Virus record (IMG/VR): IMGVR_UViG_3300012954_000106
Span: 1-21,713 of that record
Reading direction: 5' to 3' (one strand)
Source: a virus
DNA length: 21,713 bases
Numbering within the stretch: the stretch's first letter is position 1; each line of letters opens with the position of its first letter. The notes below the pieces were generated by a model that worked only from the letters and a program-made list of their open reading frames with translations, had not been told where the DNA came from and searched no databases. The translations under genes and the position numbers were made by a program. Shown here piece by piece: positions 15,966 to 21,420 of this stretch.

Positions 15966-16249
15966 GCTAGCACCTCTTCTCTTAGTGCTTGCTCTGCTGC
16001 TGCGATTGTTTCATCAAGTGCCTTTAACTGTTGGATGTGTCTAAGGTCAAATAAGATATCCCTTACTCTTTCTCTGTCTAGACTATCACCATCACCCCAT
16101 GTAATGTTTTCATCACTAGCACACTTATCAAGATATGTAAGAGTAGCAAGTGCTAACTCTTCGCGAGTAATGTCAAGAATAGGATAAAGTGAATCAGGTC
16201 CCATGTAGAATGATTCACAATAGTCAAGGAATTCAGAGAAGTTTGTCAT
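15962..16249 (-). CDS. Hypothetical 95-aa helical protein
   Basis: MTNFSEFLDYCESFYMGPDSLYPILDITREELALATLTYL... Largely helical and acidic, ending in a charged helix (LDETIAAAEQALREEVLA) that may form a coiled coil. First gene of a two-gene unit, coupled to the 72-aa gene by ATGA. It has its own box-type promoter (-10 at 16274-16279) and a leader of about 30 nt without Shine-Dalgarno. Not recognised. Confidence 0.8.
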   Translation of the reverse strand: MTNFSEFLDYCESFYMGPDSLYPILDITREELALATLTYLDKCASDENITWGDGDSLDRERVRDILFDLRHIQQLKALDETIAAAEQALREEVLA

Positions 16250-16251
16250 TG

Positions 16252-16266
16252 ATGTTTCTTTGTTGT
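16252..16266 (-). repeat. Leader repeat ACAACAAAGAAACAT, copy 1
   Basis: A 15-nt sequence identical to 16776-16790, in the leader of the 95-aa gene between its -10 hexamer and its ATG. Looser versions occur in the leaders of the 107-aa gene and the helicase. It is A-rich and lacks a Shine-Dalgarno, so it may act as an initiation enhancer. Confidence 0.7.
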
Positions 16267-16273
16267 TAATACT

Positions 16274-16317
16274 ATTATAAGGGAAAAAAGAGAAGTGGTG
16301 TTGTTACTGTGTGCCAC
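16274..16317 (-). promoter_or_regulatory. Box-type promoter for the 95/72-aa unit
   Basis: GTGGCACA (16310-16317), 30 nt, then TATAAT (16274-16279), followed by AGTATTAACAAC. The box lies right after the stop of the 148-aa gene and overlaps a 5-bp hairpin, CCACT-CTAATA-AGTGG. No -35 hexamer is visible. Confidence 0.65.
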
Positions 16318-16330
16318 TTATTAGAGTGGT

Positions 16331-16777
16331 TTATCTCATGTAGAGATGACCACCTGACCAATCTACATTAACAGGATTATGGACGAATTCGCGTTGATTG
16401 ATGATTCTCATATCATATCTTACATGCTTAGCAGGTTTTGCCCATCCTGCAGGTTTGTAGATTTGACCAGTCTTTTTATCAATGAATGCTGTTACTGATT
16501 GGTCTCTATATTCACCTTGCTCGTTTCTTGCTTCCTGTTGAATAATCTTGTAATACTTCTTACCTTCGTTTGCTCTGAATTTCATCAACTTAGCAGATCC
16601 ATTTTTGATTGCTTCAAGTTGCTCATTTGCATATCTTGATGACCCTTCTCTTGCTGCCATTGTTTGCATTGAGCGGATGTGATACTGCTTGTAATTTTCA
16701 GTTAATGCCATGCAATACTTTTCTACCCATGCAGGGACGAATGCTTCAACTGTTGGATTTGAGATTGTTTGAGTCAT
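16331..16777 (-). CDS. Conserved hypothetical phage protein (148 aa)
   Basis: MTQTISNPTVEAFVPAWVEKYCMALTENYK... A helical N-terminus with many Lys, Arg and Gln, then a C-terminal segment FIDKKTGQIYKPAGWAKPAKHVRYDMR and a closing DWSGGHLYMR. I recognise the DKKTGxxYKPAxWxxPAKxxR...DWxGxxLY pattern from uncharacterised proteins of several unrelated phages. The function is unknown; small size and basic charge fit a nucleic-acid or host-polymerase binder, which is inference. Transcribed alone from a box-type promoter 24 nt upstream of the ATG, with a leader copy of the 15-nt repeat running into the start codon. Confidence 0.82.
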   Translation of the reverse strand: MTQTISNPTVEAFVPAWVEKYCMALTENYKQYHIRSMQTMAAREGSSRYANEQLEAIKNGSAKLMKFRANEGKKYYKIIQQEARNEQGEYRDQSVTAFIDKKTGQIYKPAGWAKPAKHVRYDMRIINQREFVHNPVNVDWSGGHLYMR

Positions 16778-16790
16778 GTTTCTTTGTTGT
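16776..16790 (-). repeat. Leader repeat ACAACAAAGAAACAT, copy 2
   Basis: Identical to 16252-16266. Here the last two bases, AT, are the first two of the ATG start of the 148-aa gene (GAAACATG), so the element abuts initiation directly. Confidence 0.7.
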
Positions 16791-16800
16791 CTATACTATT

Positions 16801-16843
16801 ATTATAGTGGAAAAATGACGCGACGGTAGTCACATTGTGCCAC
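16801..16843 (-). promoter_or_regulatory. Box-type promoter for the 148-aa gene
   Basis: GTGGCACA (16836-16843), 29 nt, then TATAAT (16801-16806), followed by AATAGTAT. The box starts right after the TAA of the 64-aa gene. A second, similar octamer, GTGACACA, lies 7 nt further upstream in the last codons of that gene (16851-16858). Confidence 0.68.
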
Positions 16844-16844
16844 T

Positions 16845-17039
16845 TTATTCTGTGTCACATACAACATCGTAACACATACCTTCTGCAATAAAATAATCGC
16901 ATAGTCTCTGATATTGGAATAAAGTTTCATTTAGTCCTGTATCAATTAGAAACTGTGCTAATTCAATTTGTGAGTCAGGTGGAAGAATGCCCTCGTCATA
17001 AGCATTCATAAGTTGTGCATACTGTTGTGGGAGATTCAT
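16845..17039 (-). CDS. Hypothetical 64-aa helical protein
   Basis: MNLPQQYAQLMNAYDEGILPPDSQIELAQFLIDTGL... Two or three short helices, acidic, ending CYDVVCDTE. The pattern YxxLMxxYDEGxLPPDSQIELAQFLIDTG...LQGxYxR is common in small phage proteins, as I recall, without a known function. It starts one base after the oxygenase stop, so it is the last gene of the 107/42/52/208/64-aa unit. The next promoter begins at its stop codon. Confidence 0.8.
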   Translation of the reverse strand: MNLPQQYAQLMNAYDEGILPPDSQIELAQFLIDTGLNETLFQYQRLCDYFIAEGMCYDVVCDTE

Positions 17040-17040
17040 G

Positions 17041-17667
17041 TCAATTAATGGTGATGTTTGCAGTTAAGGTGATACGCTCAGGCATCGGGTTTGAGTCATA
17101 TCCATGAGTCAAATTAGATGGATAGATGATAACATCGCCTTCAGTCATGTTGAAAGTTGCTTCAGTAAGATTGAATGCTGTTGCATCTAATGTTTCAATT
17201 TGCAAGATGGGATAATGATTTGATGCTACATTCTTACGCCATTTGATAAATGCGTGTTGGTCTGGGTTGTAGTTAATCAAGTAGGTGAGACTGTAGACGC
17301 AATTAGAATGCTCATGAGGAGCATAGATTGCACCTTGACCATGTAATTCGACGTAACTTTCATTGATGATTAAATTGGGTTTGTAGTTGAGTGAGTGTTT
17401 ATTATGCTTATTGATTGCTGCGTTGAGTGCATCTTCAATGTGTGGACAGTCATGCAACAATTTGTTAGTTGGACCGATTTGATTAACATTGTGACTAATC
17501 GCTTCGCGTCCATGTGAGTCTAGAATCTTTTCATCTTTCATCCATGTAAGGATGTCTTTTTTGATTGATTCATGCTCTTGTAGTTTATACCGTGTGATAG
17601 GTGTGGGGAAAAATCCATAAGTTTCGGATTGAATTTTGTCCTCTAGATTATCACTTAGATTGGTCAT
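17041..17667 (-). CDS. 2OG-Fe(II) oxygenase-like protein
   Basis: 208 aa. 2OG-Fe(II) dioxygenases hydroxylate proteins, nucleic acids or small molecules; T4-like cyanophages usually carry several of unknown substrate. Seen: APHEHSNCVYSLTYLINYN (His118, His120), matching the HxH...SGVYY region of the TIGR02466-like group, and EGDVIIYPSNLTHGYDSN...ERITLTANI (His188, Arg198), the second iron ligand and the 2OG-binding Arg. The HxH in place of the usual HxD leaves the exact iron ligands uncertain. It overlaps the 52-aa gene by 17 nt and precedes the 64-aa gene by one base. Confidence 0.8.
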   Translation of the reverse strand: MTNLSDNLEDKIQSETYGFFPTPITRYKLQEHESIKKDILTWMKDEKILDSHGREAISHNVNQIGPTNKLLHDCPHIEDALNAAINKHNKHSLNYKPNLIINESYVELHGQGAIYAPHEHSNCVYSLTYLINYNPDQHAFIKWRKNVASNHYPILQIETLDATAFNLTEATFNMTEGDVIIYPSNLTHGYDSNPMPERITLTANITIN

Positions 17668-17809
17668 AATTACACATTGGGAATGGGGTGCTATCGTTAT
17701 CTATACCCATTATCATATCATAAAAGTCCTCTGGAATCAAGTCACCTCTAACAGTATAACGAATTACACCATCGGCATCAGGTTGTTTGCGTGGTTTGTT
17801 GTTTGTCAT
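17651..17809 (-). CDS. Hypothetical 52-aa protein
   Basis: MTNNKPRKQPDADGVIRYTVRGDLIPEDFYDMIMG... A basic, flexible start, then one predicted strand (VIRYTVRG) and an acidic helix. It overlaps the upstream 42-aa gene by ATGA and runs 17 nt into the oxygenase gene. Its position in a tightly coupled chain is the main support. No function recognised. Confidence 0.7.
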   Translation of the reverse strand: MTNNKPRKQPDADGVIRYTVRGDLIPEDFYDMIMGIDNDSTPFPMCNYDQSK

Positions 17810-17934
17810 TGTAGTAAATCCTCGAATCGTTGTTTAGTAATTGCTTCTAGAGCATCGGTGTCTAGATTTGGATATTCTTCGCATACTTCATCATAGAGTG
17901 ATTCAAGTATGCTTTCATGATGTAAAACTGACAT
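17806..17934 (-). CDS. Hypothetical 42-aa acidic helical protein
   Basis: MSVLHHESILESLYDEVCEEYPNLDTDALEAITKQRFEDLLQ: two acidic helices separated by a short turn. It starts 2 nt after the stop of the 107-aa gene and overlaps the 52-aa gene by ATGA. Small acidic helical proteins of this shape are often DNA mimics or host-protein binders in phages; that is only a possibility here. Confidence 0.7.
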   Translation of the reverse strand: MSVLHHESILESLYDEVCEEYPNLDTDALEAITKQRFEDLLQ

Positions 17935-17936
17935 AA

Positions 17937-18260
17937 TTAAGCGAAAATGTAACCGTTATCAAACTCTTTAACTTGACCGTTATCTCTCACATACCATGTG
18001 AAATTCTTTTGAAAAACACCATCGGTAAATGCATTTGCAAACTCATTGATGAGTGCATTCAAACGTGATTTAGTGGTGTTAGACTGCCAACCACCATCGA
18101 AAATCTGAAGACCTTCGGGTGATTGAATTGCGATGAGATTGTTGTGAAGATAAACTTCAGAAGTGTTGCGGATAGGTGAATAAACTACGCGAGTGTTTGA
18201 TGATTTGAAATCTGCATTGTTGCGGATTGCTTGATTCATTTGTGACTCGATTTTACGCAT
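17937..18260 (-). CDS. Conserved hypothetical phage protein (107 aa)
   Basis: MRKIESQMNQAIRNNADFKSSNTRVVYS..., then a YLHNNLIA strand, FDGGWQSNTTKSRLNALINEF and FQKNFTWYV. I recognise this MRKIExQMxxAI...NTxV...YLHxNxIA...TTxSRLxAL pattern from many small phage proteins of unknown function. The frame is open to 18362 (141 codons), but that extension covers the promoter (-10 at 18291-18296). The start at 18260 is preceded by CAGAAAC, as in the 148-aa gene (GAAACATG). First gene of the unit ending at 16845. Confidence 0.85.
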   Translation of the reverse strand: MRKIESQMNQAIRNNADFKSSNTRVVYSPIRNTSEVYLHNNLIAIQSPEGLQIFDGGWQSNTTKSRLNALINEFANAFTDGVFQKNFTWYVRDNGQVKEFDNGYIFA

Positions 18261-18290
18261 GTTTCTGAGGTGTGTTTGTTTGATACTCTT

Positions 18291-18332
18291 ATTATAATGG
18301 TTTTCCGCGCCACGTGTGCGGATTGGTGACAG
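18291..18332 (-). promoter_or_regulatory. Box-type promoter for the 107-aa to 64-aa unit
   Basis: CTGTCACC (18325-18332; a variant of GTGTCACA with the central TGTCAC kept), 28 nt, then TATAAT (18291-18296), followed by AAGAGTATC. The box forms one arm of the hairpin at 18326-18347. Confidence 0.55.
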
Positions 18333-18347
18333 TTTGTGGACTGTCAC
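18326..18347 (-). terminator. Hairpin 7 nt after the helicase stop
   Basis: GTGACAG, 8-nt loop, CTGTCAC: a perfect 7-bp stem right behind the TAG of the helicase gene. There is no T-run, so termination would be weak. A second GC-rich inverted repeat (CCGC...GCGG, 18305-18321) follows. Confidence 0.4.
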
Positions 18348-18354
18348 ACGGAAA

Positions 18355-19599
18355 CTAGGCAACTAACGCGGTCGCGGGTATACCTTTAATAAAGATTTCA
18401 TCAACTACTCTTTGCAGTCTTTTAGCAATTGCGGCACCATGATTTGAATGAATAGGCACAGTAACGTAACCAGTGGGTTTGTGATACAAACTAAGAGTGC
18501 CAGCAGTAACACTACCGCTCGCAATTGCTTCGGAGTCGCGTTTATCAAGTCTGATAACCCTTCCGATAGTTTGTGCCATTTCGACGATGTTAAGGTTTCG
18601 CAACAAAATTGTGTGAGTGAGACCAGGCACGTTGATACCTTCCGAAAGAATCGAATAGTGAAAGACGATGAATTTTTTGCTATCGTCTTTACCCCACGTA
18701 GTGAGAGTTTCAAAGAATTTTTCACGATTAACTTTTGTTTTGTTGACATAGGCACCGAATTTAGATGTGACGTGTAACACGTTGTATCCACGCTCTGAGA
18801 GTTGTTGCAGTAAATCTGTATGTCCTAGGATGTTACCTAGCACACGCGATGATGGGACTGCTACAAGCACCTTAGCGGCATCACTTTCATCAAGTGAGTC
18901 GATGATATCTTGGACTGTGTTAGAGTGCACAAGATGTGGATTTTTCTTGTCTACTGTGTCATTAGTTTTGAATGGCACAATAGTAGGGGGAATAATGCTA
19001 CCATTGTTGATTAACTCAGGTGCAGGGACTGATTCAAGTCTAGGACCAAATACTGCGATGTTATTCATACCTCTATCATGCTTATTGCTGATACGAGGTG
19101 TAGCAGTAAAGAAATACTTTCTATCTGCAATGATACTCATTGCTGCAACTGCTGTAAAAAAGTTACGAGTGCAACCATTATGTGCTTCATCAAAATAGAT
19201 GCAATCAATAGGAATGCCACTATCTACAACTTTATGTAATGAGTGATAAGTTGTGAAGATGATGCAACTTTCTGCTGCTGCTCTTGCTGTGTTGTTGAAT
19301 AGAGCAATCTGGTCAGGTTTGGTGCTACTGAAGTGATGAGTTTCACCACTATGTGCATGACAGATATGTGTCCATGTTGTTGAAATTTGCTCTTGAAATT
19401 CTTCTGATAGTTGATTAGCAAGAAGAATACGAGGTGCAACAACAACAATAGTTTTAGCACCAGTTTTAAGCAAACGGATGCAATCTTGAATCATAATGAA
19501 TGTTTTACCTCCACCAGTAGGCACAATGACCTGACCATGAGTCGCTGCTTTCATTGCGTCGAGTGCTCTCTGTTGGTGTGGTCTGAGTGTGATGGGCAA
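18355..19599 (-). CDS. DEAH-box superfamily 2 helicase (UvsW-like), TTG start
   Basis: 414 aa from the TTG at 19599. SF2 helicases unwind or remodel DNA; T4 UvsW resolves recombination and replication intermediates. Motifs: LRPHQQRAL before motif I; PTGGGKT (27-33); DEAH (137-140); TATP (165-168); QTIGRVIR (343-350). It lacks the roughly 100-residue N-terminal domain of T4 UvsW (503 aa), so it may be a different phage SF2 helicase. The frame is open to 19785, but that stretch holds a terminator, a promoter and another gene. TTG gives MPITLRPHQ and lies 30 nt from the -10, as in the 95-aa gene. GTG at 19632 is the alternative. Confidence 0.85.
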   Translation of the reverse strand: MPITLRPHQQRALDAMKAATHGQVIVPTGGGKTFIMIQDCIRLLKTGAKTIVVVAPRILLANQLSEEFQEQISTTWTHICHAHSGETHHFSSTKPDQIALFNNTARAAAESCIIFTTYHSLHKVVDSGIPIDCIYFDEAHNGCTRNFFTAVAAMSIIADRKYFFTATPRISNKHDRGMNNIAVFGPRLESVPAPELINNGSIIPPTIVPFKTNDTVDKKNPHLVHSNTVQDIIDSLDESDAAKVLVAVPSSRVLGNILGHTDLLQQLSERGYNVLHVTSKFGAYVNKTKVNREKFFETLTTWGKDDSKKFIVFHYSILSEGINVPGLTHTILLRNLNIVEMAQTIGRVIRLDKRDSEAIASGSVTAGTLSLYHKPTGYVTVPIHSNHGAAIAKRLQRVVDEIFIKGIPATALVA

Positions 19600-19623
19600 A
19601 GGTCGTTTTCTGTCGTTATTAAT

Positions 19624-19666
19624 ATAATACACCAAAAAAGGGTGCCGTAAAGCACCCTTGTGACAC
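19624..19666 (-). promoter_or_regulatory. Box-type promoter for the helicase
   Basis: GTGTCACA (19659-19666), 29 nt, then TATTAT (19624-19629), followed by ATTAATAACGACAG. The 29-nt gap is filled by the hairpin and T-run of an intrinsic terminator, so termination of the upstream unit and initiation of the helicase unit share the same bases. Confidence 0.6.
19634..19659 (-). terminator. Intrinsic terminator ending the mini-gene operon
   Basis: AAGGGTGC, loop TTTACG, GCACCCTT, with six T in a row at the end: a strong rho-independent terminator on the minus strand. It lies 28 nt after the stop of the 43-aa membrane protein gene. The strongest terminator in the window. Confidence 0.85.
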
Positions 19667-19687
19667 TTATTCAACTGTCTGCCCTTA

Positions 19688-19819
19688 TTAACAATAACTA
19701 GAATCAATCTCACATAATTGTTGCATCTTAGCATCTTGAATGTCTGAAACATTGTTAATAGCATTGATGCCAATATGTGTGCCAATTAATAGCACAATTG
19801 CAACTAAAATGATTCTCAT
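19688..19819 (-). CDS. Small membrane or secreted peptide (43 aa)
   Basis: MRIILVAIVLLIGTHIGINAINNVSDIQDAKMQQLCEIDSSYC. A hydrophobic N-terminal segment (3-18) with one positive charge before it looks like a signal anchor or signal peptide, followed by a polar tail with two cysteines. The ATG overlaps the TGA of the 42-aa gene (ATGA), and the gene is last before the strong terminator. A role in the host membrane (lysis timing, exclusion, transport) is possible; nothing specific can be read from the sequence. Confidence 0.7.
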   Translation of the reverse strand: MRIILVAIVLLIGTHIGINAINNVSDIQDAKMQQLCEIDSSYC

Positions 19820-19944
19820 GTGTTTAAGTTTTGATTGATTGATTCAAGAAGAAATTCTTCTTCTATTGGTGATAAATCGCTGAGTATACTGTTTAATACG
19901 TCAGCGATGAATTGCTCTTCAATAGAGATATATTCTTTATTCAT
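19816..19944 (-). CDS. Hypothetical acidic 42-aa protein
   Basis: MNKEYISIEEQFIADVLNSILSDLSPIEEEFLLESINQNLNT: two acidic amphipathic helices, no cysteines. ATGA overlaps on both sides (with the 60-aa gene upstream and the 43-aa gene downstream) are strong signs of a real gene despite the size. Not recognised. Confidence 0.72.
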   Translation of the reverse strand: MNKEYISIEEQFIADVLNSILSDLSPIEEEFLLESINQNLNT

Positions 19945-20123
19945 GCATTCTCTTCGCATACGGTCCAAACTTCATCGATAAGTTGGTCGGTGCAATTTAG
20001 GTCATAAACATCACAAACCCAATCAACACACTCTGAGAATGAGAATCCATTGTCATGAAATTCTCTTAATCCTGCACATGCATCGAATGAGAGGATTGAT
20101 GGGATTTGTGATAAATTGGTCAT
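19941..20123 (-). CDS. Hypothetical 60-aa protein
   Basis: MTNLSQIPSILSFDACAGLREFHDNGFSFSECVDWVCDVYDL... An acidic small protein with five cysteines (about 16, 32, 37, 44, 56), which could bind a metal or form disulfides. ATGA overlaps join it to the 44-aa gene upstream and the 42-aa gene downstream. No known family recognised. Confidence 0.75.
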   Translation of the reverse strand: MTNLSQIPSILSFDACAGLREFHDNGFSFSECVDWVCDVYDLNCTDQLIDEVWTVCEENA

Positions 20124-20254
20124 CGGTCGAATGGATTTTGTTTGTAAAACTCTACTATTTCATCATACAGATCTTTCTTCGCTTTGTGCGGTTTAGTGGT
20201 CGGTTTGTCAACCGTCACATCATTCTCTTCTTTGTTGTCCTTAGTTTCTGACAT
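20120..20254 (-). CDS. Hypothetical charged 44-aa protein
   Basis: MSETKDNKEENDVTVDKPTTKPHKAKKDLYDEIVEFYKQNPFDR. The N-terminal half is highly charged and probably disordered; the end is one amphipathic helix (LYDEIVEFYKQ). The start overlaps the upstream stop (TGATG) and the stop overlaps the 60-aa gene (ATGA). Not recognised. Confidence 0.7.
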   Translation of the reverse strand: MSETKDNKEENDVTVDKPTTKPHKAKKDLYDEIVEFYKQNPFDR

Positions 20255-20406
20255 CAGTATGTAAGCAATGGTTTAACATCGTCATTATATATGAAGTCAT
20301 GTAACTTGATTTGTTTATCATTAGCAATGTCATGAATGGTAACATCATGACGTAATTGCTCTGCATTAAGTTGCAATAACCTAACTAATAATTCACTATA
20401 AGTCAT
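20254..20406 (-). CDS. Hypothetical 50-aa protein
   Basis: MTYSELLVRLLQLNAEQLRHDVTIHDIANDKQIKL... It begins with a helix (YSELLVRLLQLNAEQL), then two strands (DVTIHD, QIKLHDF). This LxxLxxEQLxxDVTIxD...E pattern is common among small proteins of cyanobacteria and their phages, as I recall. The ATG overlaps the TGA of the 35-aa gene (ATGA), and its own TGA overlaps the next ATG (TGATG). Function unknown. Confidence 0.75.
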   Translation of the reverse strand: MTYSELLVRLLQLNAEQLRHDVTIHDIANDKQIKLHDFIYNDDVKPLLTY

Positions 20407-20510
20407 CCGTATGTTGTAGCATTGTAGTATGTGCGTGGTGGACGTATCTCTGGTTTAGGTTTAACCTTAACCGCTTGATATATCCTTAAGAGTAAATCTG
20501 TTTTAACCAT
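20403..20510 (-). CDS. Hypothetical basic 35-aa protein
   Basis: MVKTDLLLRIYQAVKVKPKPEIRPPRTYYNATTYG. A short helix, then a Pro-rich basic tail. The same frame is open to an ATG at 20606, but that region is the 59-aa gene. The ATG at 20510 gives an 8-nt ATGGTTAA overlap, in line with the neighbouring genes, so I use it. The smallest gene in the chain and correspondingly less certain. Confidence 0.6.
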   Translation of the reverse strand: MVKTDLLLRIYQAVKVKPKPEIRPPRTYYNATTYG

Positions 20511-20682
20511 GCTCTTGGATTGTGTCCCATGTTTCAATAAAGGACGATAACCAGACTCTTTGACGTAGTGATAATTCATTGCCTGTTGATTGATAGAGTA
20601 AATCATCTGCTGAAACTAAAGGTAAACCATTACCTTTAATCCAATTCTCGTATACATCAGTTAGGAAATCAAGTTGAGACAT
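20503..20682 (-). CDS. Hypothetical 59-aa protein, first of seven linked mini-genes
   Basis: MSQLDFLTDVYENWIKGNGLPLVSADDLLYQST...LSLRQRVWLSSFIETWDTIQ. An acidic helical protein; the pattern SADDLLxxxxxxLSxxQRxWLxxFIxxWD recurs, as I recall, in small proteins of cyanophages. It starts 25 nt after the stop of the 100-aa gene in a T-rich leader without Shine-Dalgarno or clear promoter, so it is probably co-transcribed with that gene. Overlaps the 35-aa gene by 8 nt. Confidence 0.78.
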   Translation of the reverse strand: MSQLDFLTDVYENWIKGNGLPLVSADDLLYQSTGNELSLRQRVWLSSFIETWDTIQEHG

Positions 20683-20707
20683 AATAAAAAAAGAAATAAA
20701 AGAGAAG

Positions 20708-21010
20708 TTAGCAACATGCTGCTAAACTACTGTTGAATAGTTGTGCATCAGTATTGAAGTTTGTAACTTCATACTCATAACCAAATACACGAGAATCAAT
20801 CTCACTCTGCATATCTTTTTTATTGATATAAGAGCGTGATTGTGTTGAATTCATAAATGTGACAACTTTAAGCATCAAACGTGAATGAATTGAATTGTCT
20901 GCAAACTTGACTGGATAGAAATCAACAACCATGTTACCAGACTTTGCTTTGAGTTGCATTTGAATGAAAAATGAAGAATAGGGTGTGGAGAGATTCAAAT
21001 TAAAGAGCAT
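20708..21010 (-). CDS. Hypothetical 100-aa beta-rich protein
   Basis: MLFNLNLSTPYSSFFIQMQLKAKSGNMVVDFYPVKF... Mainly alternating strands, with a C-terminal NFNTDAQLFNSSLAACC. The frame is open to 21091 (127 codons), but that extension covers the promoter (-10 at 21049-21054). The ATG at 21010 has AGAGGA just upstream, one of the few Shine-Dalgarno-like signals in this part. It heads the transcript that runs through the mini-genes to the terminator at 19634. Not recognised. Confidence 0.72.
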   Translation of the reverse strand: MLFNLNLSTPYSSFFIQMQLKAKSGNMVVDFYPVKFADNSIHSRLMLKVVTFMNSTQSRSYINKKDMQSEIDSRVFGYEYEVTNFNTDAQLFNSSLAACC

Positions 21011-21048
21011 TTTCCTCTGGGGTCGCTCACTCTTGCCTCCACTCTTTA

Positions 21049-21091
21049 ATAATACACGATTATGAGAGCAGTGGGTGGCATTGTGTGCCAC
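21049..21091 (-). promoter_or_regulatory. Box-type promoter for the 100-aa gene and mini-gene operon
   Basis: GTGGCACA (21084-21091), 29 nt, then TATTAT (21049-21054), followed by TAAAGAGTGG. The box is part of a 7-bp hairpin, GGTGGCA-CACAA-TGCCACC (21074-21092), located 13 nt after the stop of the 63-aa gene. Confidence 0.6.
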
Positions 21092-21105
21092 CTTGTCAAC
21101 TGTCC

Positions 21106-21297
21106 CTAAAAAGGGTTGCTCCAGTTGTTTGCTTGGTAGTTACTTACTCTACCTTCTTTGTTTAGACTGTCAACATAATCGTTAAATGCTTCGCGTTTTG
21201 CGATAGTATCACCCCACCATTGTGTGCCCTTAGTCTCCTCTCTCCATGCTTGTCTGAATATACTTACAACTTCGGTTTTAGTGAGACGGAATGACAT
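21106..21297 (-). CDS. Hypothetical 63-aa protein with a structured leader
   Basis: MSFRLTKTEVVSIFRQAWREETKGTQWWGDTIAKREAFNDYVDSL... A helical, basic first half (KTEVVSIFRQAW) and a pattern ITKREAFNDYVDSLxKxGRIS like many small phage proteins of unknown function that I recall. It is the only gene between the hairpin leader at 21325-21407 and the next box promoter, so it forms its own unit. No clear Shine-Dalgarno before the ATG. Confidence 0.8.
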   Translation of the reverse strand: MSFRLTKTEVVSIFRQAWREETKGTQWWGDTIAKREAFNDYVDSLNKEGRVSNYQANNWSNPF

Positions 21298-21324
21298 AAT
21301 GGTGTTTGGTGTTGAAATAGTGGA

Positions 21325-21407
21325 CGAAACATTAGAGGTAATGTAATTTTAATCTCTCGTCATGTGTCTGCTTCAATGTCAGACTAGAGAGACCTCTAAC
21401 TGTTTCG
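21325..21407 (-). ncRNA. Structured RNA element (long branched stem) before the 63-aa gene
   Basis: On the minus strand, CGAAACA-g-TTAGAGGT pairs with ACCTCTAA-TGTTTCG: 15 base pairs with one bulged G, closing an element of 83 nt. Inside are two nested stems, CTCTC/GAGAG and GTCTG/CAGAC, with the terminal loop ACATTGAAG. The predicted transcription start (about 21408) is at the foot of the stem. It could be a 5'-stabilising leader, a regulatory leader or the body of a small RNA. I do not recognise it as a known cyanophage RNA motif. Confidence 0.65.
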
Positions 21408-21414
21408 TATCCTC

Positions 21415-21420
21415 ATTATA
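21415..21420 (-). promoter_or_regulatory. -10 element (TATAAT) of the 63-aa gene
   Basis: A perfect TATAAT followed by GAGGATAC, similar to the AAGAGTATC and AGTAT that follow other -10 hexamers here. No -35 and no box at 28-30 nt. It places transcription start at the base of the long stem. The remaining intergenic bases (21421-21449) show only a GCTCTAGC palindrome. Confidence 0.55.

Noticed and set aside
18261-18362. Upstream start of the 107-aa gene (141 codons)
   Set aside because: It would overlap the helicase end and include the -10 hexamer and hairpin; the ATG at 18260 carries the shared leader ending.
19600-19785. N-terminal extension of the helicase (MAHILASML...)
   Set aside because: It overlaps the 43-aa gene in another frame, a strong terminator and a promoter, and looks unlike any helicase N-terminus.
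20511-20606. Upstream start of the 35-aa gene (67 codons)
   Set aside because: It lies inside the 59-aa gene; the 8-nt overlap start fits the neighbouring genes better.
21011-21091. Upstream start of the 100-aa gene (127 codons)
   Set aside because: The extension contains the promoter and hairpin; the ATG at 21010 has AGAGGA just before it.
19634-21399. Attachment sites or mobile elements suggested by inverted repeats
   Set aside because: No integrase, transposase or flanking direct repeats are present; the repeats fit RNA hairpins at gene ends.
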